In this document: one piece after another, positions 18,124 through 29,085 of the stretch
How positions within the stretch are numbered: the stretch's first letter is position 1
How the letters are laid out: each line of letters starts with the position of its first letter
Source of the DNA: CAZLYK01 sp964563495
GTDB taxonomy: Bacteria > Acidobacteriota > Blastocatellia > RBC074
Direction of reading: 5' to 3'
Assembly (NCBI GenBank): GCA_964563495.1
Contig: CAZLYK010000001.1
Location: forward strand, 69,231 to 133,230
Length of the DNA: 64,000 nt
Translations under genes and position numbers: made by a program
The notes under the pieces: model-generated
The model's database searches: none
What the model was told of the DNA's origin: nothing
The model's input: the letters and a program-made list of their open reading frames with translations, nothing else

Positions 18124-19240
18124 CTAGCTGGAGATTTCGGCTCATCGCCGGCGTAATAGCTGCGACGGGAGCGGACAGTCAAGCCGGTGCGCGCGGGCAG
18201 AACCTGAATCGGCCGGTTGTCCTCGAGGCTCGGCCTGGTCTCGGTGACGAAAGCCAGGCTGTATTGAGCGCCGATCTCCCGCGAGACGCGACGGTACAGA
18301 GCGATCAGTTCCTGGTGATCGGCGGGAAACCAGATCTCACCGCCGGTACTTTCCGCCAGGGACCGCAGCTCAAACGCCGCCAGATCGAGCCTGGGCAGTT
18401 GGCGGCGCAGTTCCGCCAGGCGTTCATATGTCGCAGAGCCCTGGCGCTCGTGGGCGGACATCCAATTGGCCGCGAGTTCGATCTCCAGCCTCAGCGCTTC
18501 GGCCCAACCGACAACAAAGACTGATGCTCGCGATTTGGTCAGCGCCGCCATGGCCTGCGCGCGGCCTGTCTGACTGTTGGAATCCAGCCCGTCGCTGACC
18601 AGCACGATCACGCGGCGCCCGCCCTGGCGCGTCTGTAACTTGTCGGCCGCCAGCTTGAGGGCATCGAAAAAGCTCGCCTTGACCCCGACACGATACCGGG
18701 AGCTGAGAGATTTGAGAACCTGCTCACGGTCGCTCGTCCAATCCTGAACCAGCTGAACCTTGTCGGCGTACTGGATGACCGCGATCTGATCCCTGGGCGA
18801 GAGACCGGAGACGAATTTTTCAGCGAACTCGCGGGCCGTCGGACGGGCGACGACTTGATAATCTTTCCCCCTCTCCCAGATCGGTCTCTCTTCTCTTTCC
18901 AGTCGCTGAGTCGGGCCGTTCTTAAATGTGCCGATCTCATTGCTCAAATCCAGGATCAGGACAATATTCGCCGCCTCGCGCCTAAGACTGGCGACGGGTC
19001 GCGACTCGCCTTCCTCGAGGACGAGCACGTCTTTCGGCGTCAGGTCGTCGACATAATTTCCGCCGGCGTCATAGGCGATGAGCGGCAGGACGACTTCGCG
19101 CGTCTCGAGTTTGACGATCGGTTTTTCGCCGGACGGCCGCCCCTGCGGTTTGCGCCCCGATTGCGCCCGCACGATGACACCGGCAAAACTCAGGAGCAGA
19201 ATCGCCAGGGCCAGGCAGACCGGTTTTCTGACGTCTCGGT

Positions 19241-19244
<4 letters not shown>
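18120..19244 (-). CDS. VWA-domain protein, exported, degenerate metal site
   Basis: 374 aa from the ATG at 19244, which overlaps the WalJ-like gene stop as ATGA. Signal-like helix VCLALAILLLSFAGVIV near the start. The VWA domain opens with NIVLILDLSNEIG, where DLSNE replaces DxSxS, so the last Ser is missing. IVLVSDGLDSNSQTG and a C-terminal EIGAQYSLAFVTETRPS follow the Acidobacteriota VWFA-related pattern. It has an extra mid-domain segment (AEALRLEIELAANWMSAHERQ) not seen in the other two copies. In an operon with a WalJ-like hydrolase and purB/purS. Confidence 0.87.
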
Positions 19245-20038
<794 letters not shown>

Positions 20039-20061
20039 GATCAGATTTCGGTGCTCAGAGG

Positions 20062-20150
20062 GAATAGACAGGATTACCGCAATTTTCACGTTTGTCTGAC
20101 CGCGAGGACGCGGTCAGACAAACGTGAAAATTGCGGTCGCAGGATCTTAC
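20062..20150. repeat. Repeat with nested CACGTTTGTCTGACCGCG hairpin
   Basis: Starts GGAATAGACAGGATTAC, then a 62-base near-perfect hairpin (20076-20137) on AATTTTCACGTTTGTCTG with a 4-base loop. It is closely related to the nested hairpins at 11650-11707 and in the 42 kb and 47 kb composites. It sits upstream of the WalJ-like gene start and downstream of the zinc-ribbon gene. Confidence 0.85.
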
Positions 20151-20161
20151 CACAGCTTTCA

Positions 20162-20701
20162 CTATTCACCACGGCGCTGGGCCTCGAGATGCTTGGTCGT
20201 ATGCTCAGTGATGCTCGAAGGAGGCTTCAGCTCGGATGTCGTCGGCGTGGATGTCTCCGCCGGATCGTGACGTGGCTGACCGGGAGGTAGAGACGGGTGA
20301 ATCGTCTCGGGCTGGTTTAATTGGACAGGCGTTGTCGGAGGGAACATCCGGGCCTGACGCTCGATCTCGCGGACACGCAAATACTGTCCGACTCCCTCGC
20401 CAATGCAGGCAAAGGCCGGGATCAACATCCAGAACCACCAGACGAAGCCCCCGGGGAAGAAGCGCCAGACGGCCAGCGAGACGAACAGAAATCCGATGCC
20501 GGTGAAGAAAGAGCCGGCGGCCCTCTCCAGGTTCGGCGCGCCGCGGCGCCTGTGCCTGCCGCGTCTTCCCTCCGACTCACCCTCCGATTGAGTTTCCGGC
20601 AATCGACCGGTCAAGGCTTGCGGCACCAAACTGACGTTTGCCCCGCACGCCCGGCAATATTTGGAGCCATCTATCGATGCAGCACAGTTGGGACAATACA
20701 T
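20162..20701 (-). CDS. Zinc-ribbon membrane protein, unknown function
   Basis: 179 aa. Starts MYCPNCAASIDGSKYCRACG, a double CxxC zinc ribbon, then a charged linker (EGRRGRHRRRG), two membrane helices (about 62-98) and a Pro/Thr-rich cytoplasmic-looking tail. AAAGGAG precedes the ATG at 20701, which lies 14 bp from the ABC ATPase stop, so it ends an ABC operon. Similar zinc-ribbon proteins are common in Acidobacteriota; no specific role is known. Confidence 0.75.
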   Translation of the reverse strand: MYCPNCAASIDGSKYCRACGANVSLVPQALTGRLPETQSEGESEGRRGRHRRRGAPNLERAAGSFFTGIGFLFVSLAVWRFFPGGFVWWFWMLIPAFACIGEGVGQYLRVREIERQARMFPPTTPVQLNQPETIHPSLPPGQPRHDPAETSTPTTSELKPPSSITEHTTKHLEAQRRGE

Positions 20702-20715
20702 GCGTGTCTCCTTTA

Positions 20716-21555
<840 letters not shown>

Positions 21556-21602
21556 CTTTTAGATAACAGTTATCAACTCAGGTTGCGGTCCATGGCCCAG
21601 GT

Positions 21603-23183
21603 CTATTTATCCCTGGCGCCGGCGATCAGTTTAATCAACTGCTCACGACGCGCCCTGATCGGACCATCGATGGCCCGCAGCGAAAACGCGTAAAAGCCGA
21701 CGCACACCACCAAAAGCAAGCACGGCGCCCACCAGAAGCGCTGATATGAGATCGTTCCGATGCGCCCGAGAAGGAACATCGCTCCCCAGAACGGTATCAG
21801 AATTCCCCCCACCACGACCAGATTCGCGCCGAATGAGAGGCGATTATTCCACATCGCATCGAAATCGCTGTTCTTGGGCGAAAAGATCGAGGTCCATAAT
21901 CCCAGCGCATTGAAGAGAAAGAGACTTGACAGAGCGACGCCCAGCACCATGACCAGCATCCACCAGGTCACCGATTCGTTGTTGTAGAAGGTCAGCCATA
22001 ATGCAAAAGCGACAAAGACCGTCACGGCTCGCAGCAGGAGCGAGGCCAGGCTGCCGGCGCGCAGCGCGTCGGCAAAGGAGACCGGGAGGATCGCATAACG
22101 GCGAATGCCGGCCTCGTCGTATCCGAACAGGTTGAGCATGAGGGCCGCCCCGGTCGCGCTGCTCATGATAAAGAAGATCGCCAGGGAGATGAGAAAGAAA
22201 CTGTTCGGGCCCTGTCGCTTGAGCAGGACCTGGCCCATCAACACCACCACCGGCGAGGTGAGCAGGCTGAAACGGATCAGGTTGCAACGCAGATGATAGC
22301 GCAGCGATTTGCTCACCAGCGGCCCGTATTTGCGGCCGAAGAGATCACTGAACTGATCATAAAAATTGTTCCAGACGATGCTCCCCACCGTCGCCGACTG
22401 GTGCACCTGCGGGCGATTTTCAAGCACTCTCAGCGCGAAGACCAGGACCACACACCAGGTCACCAGCAACCCGGCTCCGCCGATCACCTTGAGCGGCTCA
22501 TCGCTTGCAATCATCGCCGCCGCCACGCCGGGCGGCGTCAATTGCAGAATTTGATCGAGCATCCGCCAGACGGCAACCTGCCCCGTCGTGACCAATGAAG
22601 CCACCATCAACGGGCCAAACGCTACCATGAGGATGACCGCCGAACCAAGGAGCGCCGCACCGGCGCGCGTCTCCATGAGCCACCCGATCACCGAAAGCAG
22701 GACGGCCGTCGCCAGATAGTTGGCGGCGATAAAGAGCAGTGCGGCCGGGATCCCAGTGATCAGCGATCCGGCGCCCAACCAGGCAAACCCGAAAGTCAAT
22801 CCAAAAGCGCCGGCCACCAGGATCAGCCAGGTCGGATCGAGCAATGCGATCATGTGCCGGACCATAAACCGCTCTTTCCAGTCCATGGGATACCGGCGCA
22901 GCGCCTCTTCTGAAAAAGCCGCTCGCAGCCCCAGGCCGAAGAGTAGACTCAAACCGATGCCATTGGCAAAGAGGCTCGCCAGCATCCATCGCGCGATCGA
23001 TTCACCTCGCCCCAATCCGATCGCGCCGATCGCCGCTCCGAACCCGCCTACCGAGAGCAGGAGAACGAACATTCCACCCAGCAGGTAGAGCGCAAATAAC
23101 AAGGCAATCTTACCGCTCCCCGTCCGAGCGTGCGCCCAGATCAGACGATAACGTAACCTCACCAGCGCCCAAATCTTGTTCAT
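21603..23183 (-). CDS. ABC-2 type membrane protein (exporter permease)
   Basis: 526 aa with about 12 hydrophobic segments and a soluble loop near the middle (LENRPQVHQSATVGSIVWNNF). No sharp motif, but the length, topology and immediate placement before an ABC ATPase gene identify it as the permease. Starts MNKIWALVRLRYRLIWAHART, a start common in this group. Substrate unknown. Confidence 0.75.
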   Translation of the reverse strand: MNKIWALVRLRYRLIWAHARTGSGKIALLFALYLLGGMFVLLLSVGGFGAAIGAIGLGRGESIARWMLASLFANGIGLSLLFGLGLRAAFSEEALRRYPMDWKERFMVRHMIALLDPTWLILVAGAFGLTFGFAWLGAGSLITGIPAALLFIAANYLATAVLLSVIGWLMETRAGAALLGSAVILMVAFGPLMVASLVTTGQVAVWRMLDQILQLTPPGVAAAMIASDEPLKVIGGAGLLVTWCVVLVFALRVLENRPQVHQSATVGSIVWNNFYDQFSDLFGRKYGPLVSKSLRYHLRCNLIRFSLLTSPVVVLMGQVLLKRQGPNSFFLISLAIFFIMSSATGAALMLNLFGYDEAGIRRYAILPVSFADALRAGSLASLLLRAVTVFVAFALWLTFYNNESVTWWMLVMVLGVALSSLFLFNALGLWTSIFSPKNSDFDAMWNNRLSFGANLVVVGGILIPFWGAMFLLGRIGTISYQRFWWAPCLLLVVCVGFYAFSLRAIDGPIRARREQLIKLIAGARDK

Positions 23184-23223
23184 CCCGAATAAATCCCGTT
23201 CAACCTGTCTGGTCTATAGTTAA

Positions 23224-24531
23224 TTAATACTTTAAATCGGCGGATTCGAGCTCGAATCCGTCGAGGCGCCCGAGCACTGTGACGGCCAGATTCTCCGGCT
23301 GGAATACCCGTCTTGCCAGCAACTGTATCTCCTGCGCCGTGACGGAGTCGACCCGATCGATAACCTCATCCGGAGAGATAAAACGGCCGAAGTTCATCTC
23401 CATAGTCGCCAGCGAGCTCATCCGTGATGAGGTCGATTCCAGGTTGAGCATGAGCGAAGCCTTCAACTGATCCTGGTTCCGTCGCAACTCCTCTTCTCCG
23501 ACCAATTCCTCTTTGATCCGGTGGAGCTCGCTCAAGGTCGCCTCGACCGTATCGCGCAAATGCTCGGTCGAGGCGCCGGCATAAATGCTTAAATAGCCGC
23601 AGTCTGTGAATGGGCTGGTTGAAGAAAAGATCGTGTAGACCAGTCCCAGATCCTCGCGCACCGATTGAAACAGGCGTGAACTCATGCCTCCGCCCAGAAT
23701 CAAGGTCATGAGATTGGAGGTATAGCGATCTTCGCTGACCGCCGAGGGGCAGGGCGCTCCGATCACCAGATGCGATTGCTCCAGCTCCGATTTGTGACGC
23801 AGGATGATCGATGGGTGCTCAACCGGAGAGGATGACCCGGGCAACGGACCGTTCGACTTCAAAGCGCCGAAATGGGCCGCCGCCAAATCGACGATCTGCT
23901 CGTGCTCCAGATTGCCCGCCGCAGCGATGACCAGGTTGCCGGGCTGATAGATCTCACTGTAATAGGATTTGACCACCTGCGGCGTGAAACCCACGAGGGC
24001 TTTTTCAGTCCCCAGGATCGGGCGGCCGAGCGAATGCTGCGGATAGTAGTTCTCGCAGAAAATGTCGAAGATAATGTCATCCGGAGTATCTTCAACCATC
24101 TTGATCTCTTCCAGAATGACGTTGTGCTCCTTCTCCAACTCGGCGGCGTCGAATGCCGGATTGATGACCAGATCGGCGATCAGCTCGAATGCACGGGGTA
24201 GATGCTGATCGAGGACTTTATTGTAGAACCCGACAATCTCTCTCCCGGTGAATGCGTCCAGATAACCGCCGAGCGCATCCGATTCGGCCGCGATCTGCGC
24301 CGCCGAACGCTTTCGCGTTCCCTTGAAGAGCGCGTGCTCGATGAAATGAGTCAGCCCGTGACGCTCCAAACTCTCGTGCCGTGAGCCGCTCTTGAGAAAG
24401 ACCCCAAAACTCACCGAACGAACCTGCGACATCTTCTCGGTTACCACCACCAGTCCGTTATCAAGCACCGTCTTGCTGACATCGAATTGATGACCATTCG
24501 ATCGATTCTCAATCATTGTCTTCGATTGCAT
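23224..24531 (-). CDS. M16 family zinc peptidase, single-chain mitochondrial-processing-peptidase-like
   Basis: 435 aa from ATG 24531. Inverted zinc motif HFIEH (His62, Glu65, His66) in GLTHFIEHALFKGTRKRSA with the third ligand Glu142 in NVILEEIKMVED, 76 residues further. Active-looking, unlike the double-domain homologue at 39032. Typical second half: VVIGAPCPSAVSEDRYTSNLMTLILGGGMSSRLFQSVRE. Cytoplasmic in most bacteria. It lies 40 bp from the ABC permease start; the upstream side faces the large non-coding locus. Confidence 0.93.
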   Translation of the reverse strand: MQSKTMIENRSNGHQFDVSKTVLDNGLVVVTEKMSQVRSVSFGVFLKSGSRHESLERHGLTHFIEHALFKGTRKRSAAQIAAESDALGGYLDAFTGREIVGFYNKVLDQHLPRAFELIADLVINPAFDAAELEKEHNVILEEIKMVEDTPDDIIFDIFCENYYPQHSLGRPILGTEKALVGFTPQVVKSYYSEIYQPGNLVIAAAGNLEHEQIVDLAAAHFGALKSNGPLPGSSSPVEHPSIILRHKSELEQSHLVIGAPCPSAVSEDRYTSNLMTLILGGGMSSRLFQSVREDLGLVYTIFSSTSPFTDCGYLSIYAGASTEHLRDTVEATLSELHRIKEELVGEEELRRNQDQLKASLMLNLESTSSRMSSLATMEMNFGRFISPDEVIDRVDSVTAQEIQLLARRVFQPENLAVTVLGRLDGFELESADLKY

Positions 24532-24714
24532 TCGCCTCTTCTTCTTGCCTCTCCTCGTGACACCACCCGCCGCCAAGCAGCCTTTGATCGTCAAAACAGG
24601 CTACATCATATGCCAGCGCCTTTCTCGTCTCAAATCATTAATTACGCGCCAATGGTCAATATGCATTCATAAACCTTGTACTTTGTTGTTGACTGTCACC
24701 TGCTGTTGTCATCA

Positions 24715-24748
24715 ATCGTGGACAACCATTTCTGAATTTGTCCACGAT
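24715..24748 (+). promoter_or_regulatory. Inverted repeat, candidate enhancer site for a sigma-54 activator
   Basis: ATCGTGGACAA (24715-24725) and TTGTCCACGAT (24738-24748) are perfect complements with 12 bases between. A weaker outer pair, GTTGAC at 24688 and GTCAAC at 24759, is centred on the same point. The centre is about 122 bp upstream of the -24/-12 element at 24852, the usual place for a bacterial enhancer-binding protein. The activator gene was not found in the window. Confidence 0.6.
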
Positions 24749-24851
24749 CAAAGACACTGTCAACCGCCTCGCCACGACCGATTTTCAGACTCAATAAAAT
24801 AAACCCTGCTATTTATTCACTTAACAAAAAAGGCCCGACCGGTATTGGCTG

Positions 24852-24867
24852 TGGCATACACGTTGCC
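24852..24867 (+). promoter_or_regulatory. Sigma-54-type promoter (-24/-12)
   Basis: TGGCATACACGTTGCC: TGGCA and TTGC match the consensus and the GG (24853-24854) and GC (24865-24866) have the exact 10-base spacing required. Start of transcription would be about 24878. The stretch between this and the inverted repeat at 24715 is AT-rich. It points into the non-coding locus, not at a protein gene. Confidence 0.6.
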
Positions 24868-25061
24868 TTAGATCAGGACGCGAGAGGGCAAGGAACGAAG
24901 CGGCAAGCGAGGTTCCGCAAGACGCCTGAAGATATTTGAAAGGTTTTAAGATAGACGAAGCGGGAGAATCGATCAGAGCAGCTCGGTCACAGCGTGTGAC
25001 CTCACCACTGCACACTTTATCCGATGCGCCGATCGATTCTCCCGATGATCATCGCGAGATT

Positions 25062-25201
25062 GGAGCGCAGCTCCTCAGAGAATGTAGCCACTGGTTAAAG
25101 CAAAGGACACGGGGGTCGGATTTAGCCGGTGGTTACAGCTTCGATTCGCAGGTTACGCCACGTTGGTAACGGGGCACACGACGCGGCGTAACTTGCGAAT
25201 C
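25062..25201 (+). repeat. Structured repeat unit 1
   Basis: Hairpin A GGAGCGCAGCTCC (25062-25074); 8-nt spacer; hairpin B 25083-25137 with stem TGTAGCCACTGG and loop containing ACGGGGGTCGGATTT; 5-nt spacer; hairpin C 25143-25201 with stem GATTCGCAGGTTACGCC, inner stem CGTTG/CGACG and loop GTAACGGGGCACA. It is followed by GCCTTACGGC and GAGCGCAATGCTC minor hairpins. Nearly identical to unit 4. Confidence 0.85.
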
Positions 25202-25241
25202 GGCCTTACGGCTCTGGGTCGAGCGCAATGCTCAAGAGTTT

Positions 25242-25381
25242 GGAGTGAGACTCCTCTCAAGCTTGTGATTGCCGGCTGAAAGAAAACGGGGGTCGGATTT
25301 TGGCCGGTTATCACAAACCTAAGATTCGCAGGTTACGCCGTCTGGATAACGGGGCACGCCAGGCGACGTAACTTGCGGATC
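25242..25381 (+). repeat. Structured repeat unit 2
   Basis: Hairpin A GGAGTGAGACTCC (25242-25254), where the C-G pair of unit 1 is a T-A pair; hairpin B 25263-25316 with a different stem (TTGTGATTGCCGG) but the same ACGGGGGTCGGATTT loop; hairpin C 25323-25381 with inner stem GTCTGG/CCAGGC and loop ATAACGGGGCACG. Spacers are 8 and 6 nt. Confidence 0.85.
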
Positions 25382-25398
25382 TCACTTAAAGGAATTAT

Positions 25399-25543
25399 CC
25401 GTGAGCAACGCTGACGGTAGAAGTTTGTAACTGCCGGCTGGAAAAGACACGGGGGTCGGATTTTGGCCGACAGTTACAACCAACGATTCGCAAGTTACGC
25501 CATTCGGAGAACGGGGCACATCGGGTGACGTAACTTGCGGATC
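25399..25543 (+). repeat. Structured repeat unit 3
   Basis: Hairpin A is replaced by an unrelated one (CCGT..AGC/GCT..ACGG, 25399-25417); hairpin B 25425-25479 with stem TTGTAACTGCCGG and the conserved loop; hairpin C 25485-25543 with inner stem CATTCGG/TCGGGTG and loop AGAACGGGGCACA. The stem sequence of C keeps GTTACG/CGTAAC. Confidence 0.85.
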
Positions 25544-25624
25544 GGACCTAAAAAGCTTGATCGAGTTGAGTGATCGAAAGTTTAAAACCGGTTTGGCAGA
25601 GTTTTTTTTAAATTGATCGAGATT

Positions 25625-25764
25625 GGAGCGCAGCTCCTCAGAGAATGTAACCGCTGGTTAAAGCAAAGGACACGGGGGTCGGATTTAGCCGGCGGTTACA
25701 GCTTCGATTCGCAGGTTACGCCACGTTGGTAACGGGGCACACGACGCGGCGTAACTTGCGAATC
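25625..25764 (+). repeat. Structured repeat unit 4
   Basis: Hairpin A 25625-25637 identical to unit 1; hairpin B 25646-25700; hairpin C 25706-25764 identical to unit 1. Compared with unit 1 the only changes are three bases in stem B (TGTAACCGCTGG with CCGGCGGTTACA), all of which preserve pairing. It is preceded by a T-rich stretch (eight T at about 25603-25610). Confidence 0.85.
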
Positions 25765-26018
25765 GGCCTTACGGCTCTGGGTCGAGCGCGAAGCGAGAAA
25801 AAGTTTGAGTATCGAGTTTTGATAAAGAGTTCGAATGCGCGGTTCCCAAGCCGCGCAGCCACTGAACAGGCCGAAACCCAATCCTCCTGAAAGTGGCGGT
25901 GAGCCCTCACAACGACCGCAAATACTGTCTTCTCCCGCTATCAGGACTTCTCCCACTTGGAGTCCGAGGGCTCAAAAATTTTCCGGCACTGAGATCGTGC
26001 AAATCGGGTCCTCACCCC

Positions 26019-26074
26019 AGCAACAACAGGCCGGCCGCAGTGATTGATCACTACGGCCGGCCTAATGCTGTTTT
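26019..26074 (+). terminator. Probable intrinsic terminator at the end of the non-coding locus
   Basis: Long GC-rich hairpin: AGGCCGGCCG (from 26028) pairs with CGGCCGGCCT (to 26063), extended inside by AGTGAT/ATCACT and outside by CAGCA/TGCTG, followed directly by TTTT at 26071. It would end transcripts entering from the left before the SbcD-like gene. Confidence 0.65.
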
Positions 26075-26148
26075 CAGACCGATTCTTTGCTTGACTCCGT
26101 TGCGGGGGTTCTTGACACCCGGATCGAAAGGTGCGACGTTTAAAAAAG

Positions 26149-27438
26149 ATGATCAAATTCCTGCACATCGCCGATATCCATCTGGGAATTCGCCGCTATC
26201 GTTCGGATGACCGGGCGCGGGATTTCTTTCTGGCCTGGCGCGATTGTATCGAGCGGTACGCGCTGGCGGAGAAAGTAGCTTTTGTCCTGATCGCCGGCGA
26301 TTTCTTCGATGCGAGAAAAGTCGAGCCGCAAGCCATGAACCAGGCGATGTACTGCCTTGACCAGCTGCGCGAGGCCGGGATCCCGGTGGTGGTGATCGAG
26401 GGCAACCACGACTGCCATGAATCGGAGAATAACTTCAGCTGGCTGCGCAGCCTCTCGCAGTGGGGATTCATCAAGCTGCTGGAGCCCGTCCACGACGAAA
26501 ACGGGGTCAAGCTGGCGCCGTGGGATGAGGACAAAAAGAGAGGCTCGTTTATCGATATTGCCGGGGCGCGAATTTTCGGTTCGATCTGGTATGGTTCAAC
26601 GGTCAGCCAGGCGCTGCCGGGGCTGGTCGAAGAATTGCGCGCTCATCACAGCGAAAATCTGTTTAATATCATGATGCTGCATACCGAGGTCGAAGGGCAG
26701 CTCAACCGTCCGATCCCCGCTCTGCCGATCGCCAGGATCAACGAACTCAAGGCTTCGATCGACTACCTGGCTCTCGGCCACATCCACAAGAACTTCGAGA
26801 TCGACGGCTGGGTTTACAACCCCGGCTCGCTCGAAGCCTGCAACGTGGATGAATACTCCAATCTCCGTGGGGCTTATCTGGTCGAGATCGGGGAGGGCCG
26901 TTCCCGGACTCACCGGGCGCAATTGATGCGCGAATACTATCAGCGCCCGGTCGTCCGCTTAAGCTTCGATGTCGGCGGTCGGACAACCCCCGAAGAGTTC
27001 CACCAGCAGTTGTTTGAGCAGCTGCGGCGCGAACTGGTTCCGCATCGTCCCGATCAGACCGATGAGCCGGCGCCGGTGGTGGAGCTCTCATTAAAAGGAC
27101 AGCTCGGATTCAAGAACTCGCTGCTCGAGATCAACCGGATCCGTGATGAGGTCAAGCAAGAGTTTGATCCATTGCTCGCGATAGTCAGAAATCAGACTGT
27201 GCCGGTCGAGTACGCCGTGGCAGCGGGGATAAGCGAGCACGTCCCCAGAGCTGAGCGCGAGCGACGGGTGATCGAGGATTTGATCGCACGCGACGCCAGA
27301 TTCCGGGATCAGACGACGAGCATGGCCGGATTGATTCTCGAGGCCAAACGATTGGCTCTGGCCAATGAAGAACCGGGGAAAATCGTCGATCTGATCGAGC
27401 AACGGCCGTCCATAGCCCCGGCGAGTCGCCGGCCATGA
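26149..27438 (+). CDS. SbcD/Mre11-like metallophosphoesterase (DNA exonuclease family)
   Basis: 429 aa from ATG 26149 (MIKFLHIADIHLG); a GTG six codons upstream is less likely. Two-metal phosphoesterase motifs are complete: DIH (Asp9, His11), GD (Asp51), GNHD (Asn86, His87), LHTE and ALGHIH. The C-terminal 170 residues form the capping/coiled region. Such proteins are the nuclease subunit of SbcCD/Mre11-Rad50 complexes, but no SbcC/Rad50 gene is nearby. It lies just after the hairpin-rich non-coding locus; whether that matters is unknown. Confidence 0.88.
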   Translation: MIKFLHIADIHLGIRRYRSDDRARDFFLAWRDCIERYALAEKVAFVLIAGDFFDARKVEPQAMNQAMYCLDQLREAGIPVVVIEGNHDCHESENNFSWLRSLSQWGFIKLLEPVHDENGVKLAPWDEDKKRGSFIDIAGARIFGSIWYGSTVSQALPGLVEELRAHHSENLFNIMMLHTEVEGQLNRPIPALPIARINELKASIDYLALGHIHKNFEIDGWVYNPGSLEACNVDEYSNLRGAYLVEIGEGRSRTHRAQLMREYYQRPVVRLSFDVGGRTTPEEFHQQLFEQLRRELVPHRPDQTDEPAPVVELSLKGQLGFKNSLLEINRIRDEVKQEFDPLLAIVRNQTVPVEYAVAAGISEHVPRAERERRVIEDLIARDARFRDQTTSMAGLILEAKRLALANEEPGKIVDLIEQRPSIAPASRRP

Positions 27439-27649
27439 CCGCCGGCGCTCCCGGCGAACCTCGGTCCCGAAAAAATCTTGCCGGTCCGCTCCATTTCCTT
27501 CTGGAATTTCCGCCAGACTTCGCGCACAATGACCTCCCTGCGAACGGTCCGCCCCAACTTCAAGATTTAGCCAGGCACTTTGAGTCAGGCAGCTTGTCAG
27601 GTTGACGACCTCATGATCATCGACTTTGAATAGCTGAACGGTTGTGGTT

Positions 27650-28924
<1,275 letters not shown>

Positions 28925-28931
28925 GTTGAAA

Positions 28932-29074
28932 AATAGACAGGATTAACAGGATTTTTGCAGGATTAAACCGGATTGCCTGAGGGGAAAAATGTTTGAGTCT
29001 AATCCAAGACCTCTTCCCGACAATTATCCGGTTTAATCCTGCAAAAATCCTGTTAATCCTGTCTATTTTTCCGC
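28932..29074. repeat. Inverted repeat, AATAGACAGG family
   Basis: Arms AAAAATAGACAGGATTAAC and its complement, each continuing through CAGGATTTTTGCAGGATTAAACCGGAT, around a 60-base centre. A strong hairpin in either strand's transcript; sits just after the glycosyltransferase stop. Confidence 0.92.
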
Positions 29075-29085
29075 TTTGATCCGGC

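Larger units (their letters stand above)
24878..26074 (+). ncRNA. Large structured non-coding RNA candidate with four tandem three-hairpin units
   Basis: About 1.2 kb with no credible protein gene on either strand. In order: a small hairpin near 24891; a closed domain (GGGAGAATCGATC at 24961 pairing with GATCGATTCTCCC at 25031) holding GTCACAGCGTGTGAC; four repeat units between 25062 and 25764; hairpins at 25837-25856, 25897-25909 and 25943-25964; and a terminator-like hairpin at 26019. A sigma-54-like promoter precedes it. Each unit has hairpin A (13-19 nt), B (54-55 nt) and C (exactly 59 nt) with fixed spacers. Stems vary with compensation while loops stay constant, the signature of functional RNA. 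No known RNA family was recognised; transcript ends are inferred. Confidence 0.65.

Noticed and set aside
25603..25620. T-run before unit 4 as an intrinsic terminator
   Set aside because: The preceding AAACCGGTTT palindrome has no loop and is seven bases from the T-run, so it would not form a proper terminator; kept only as a note.
25062..25764. Array of imperfect palindromes resembling integron attC sites
   Set aside because: The palindromes contain GTTACGC/GCGTAAC, but these do not fit the GTTRRRY/RYYYAAC core, there are no cassette genes between units and no integrase nearby; stems covary symmetrically, unlike attC.
25062..25764. CRISPR-like repeat array
   Set aside because: Units are about 140 bases, spacing is irregular, repeats are not identical short sequences, and no cas genes are present.
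25831..25860. Possible tRNA T-arm (GTTCGAATGC)
   Set aside because: No acceptor, D or anticodon arms fit around it; the following GCGCGG/CCGCGC hairpin has an eight-base loop unlike a tRNA.
26112..26140. TTGACA-like promoter for the SbcD-like gene
   Set aside because: The -10 position reads GACGTT and transcription would begin two bases from the start codon; too weak to list.
25696..26210. Short open frames (60-105 codons) on both strands inside the hairpin-rich locus
   Set aside because: They run through the hairpins, have no ribosome binding sites or recognisable domains, and their frames overlap each other; treated as chance.
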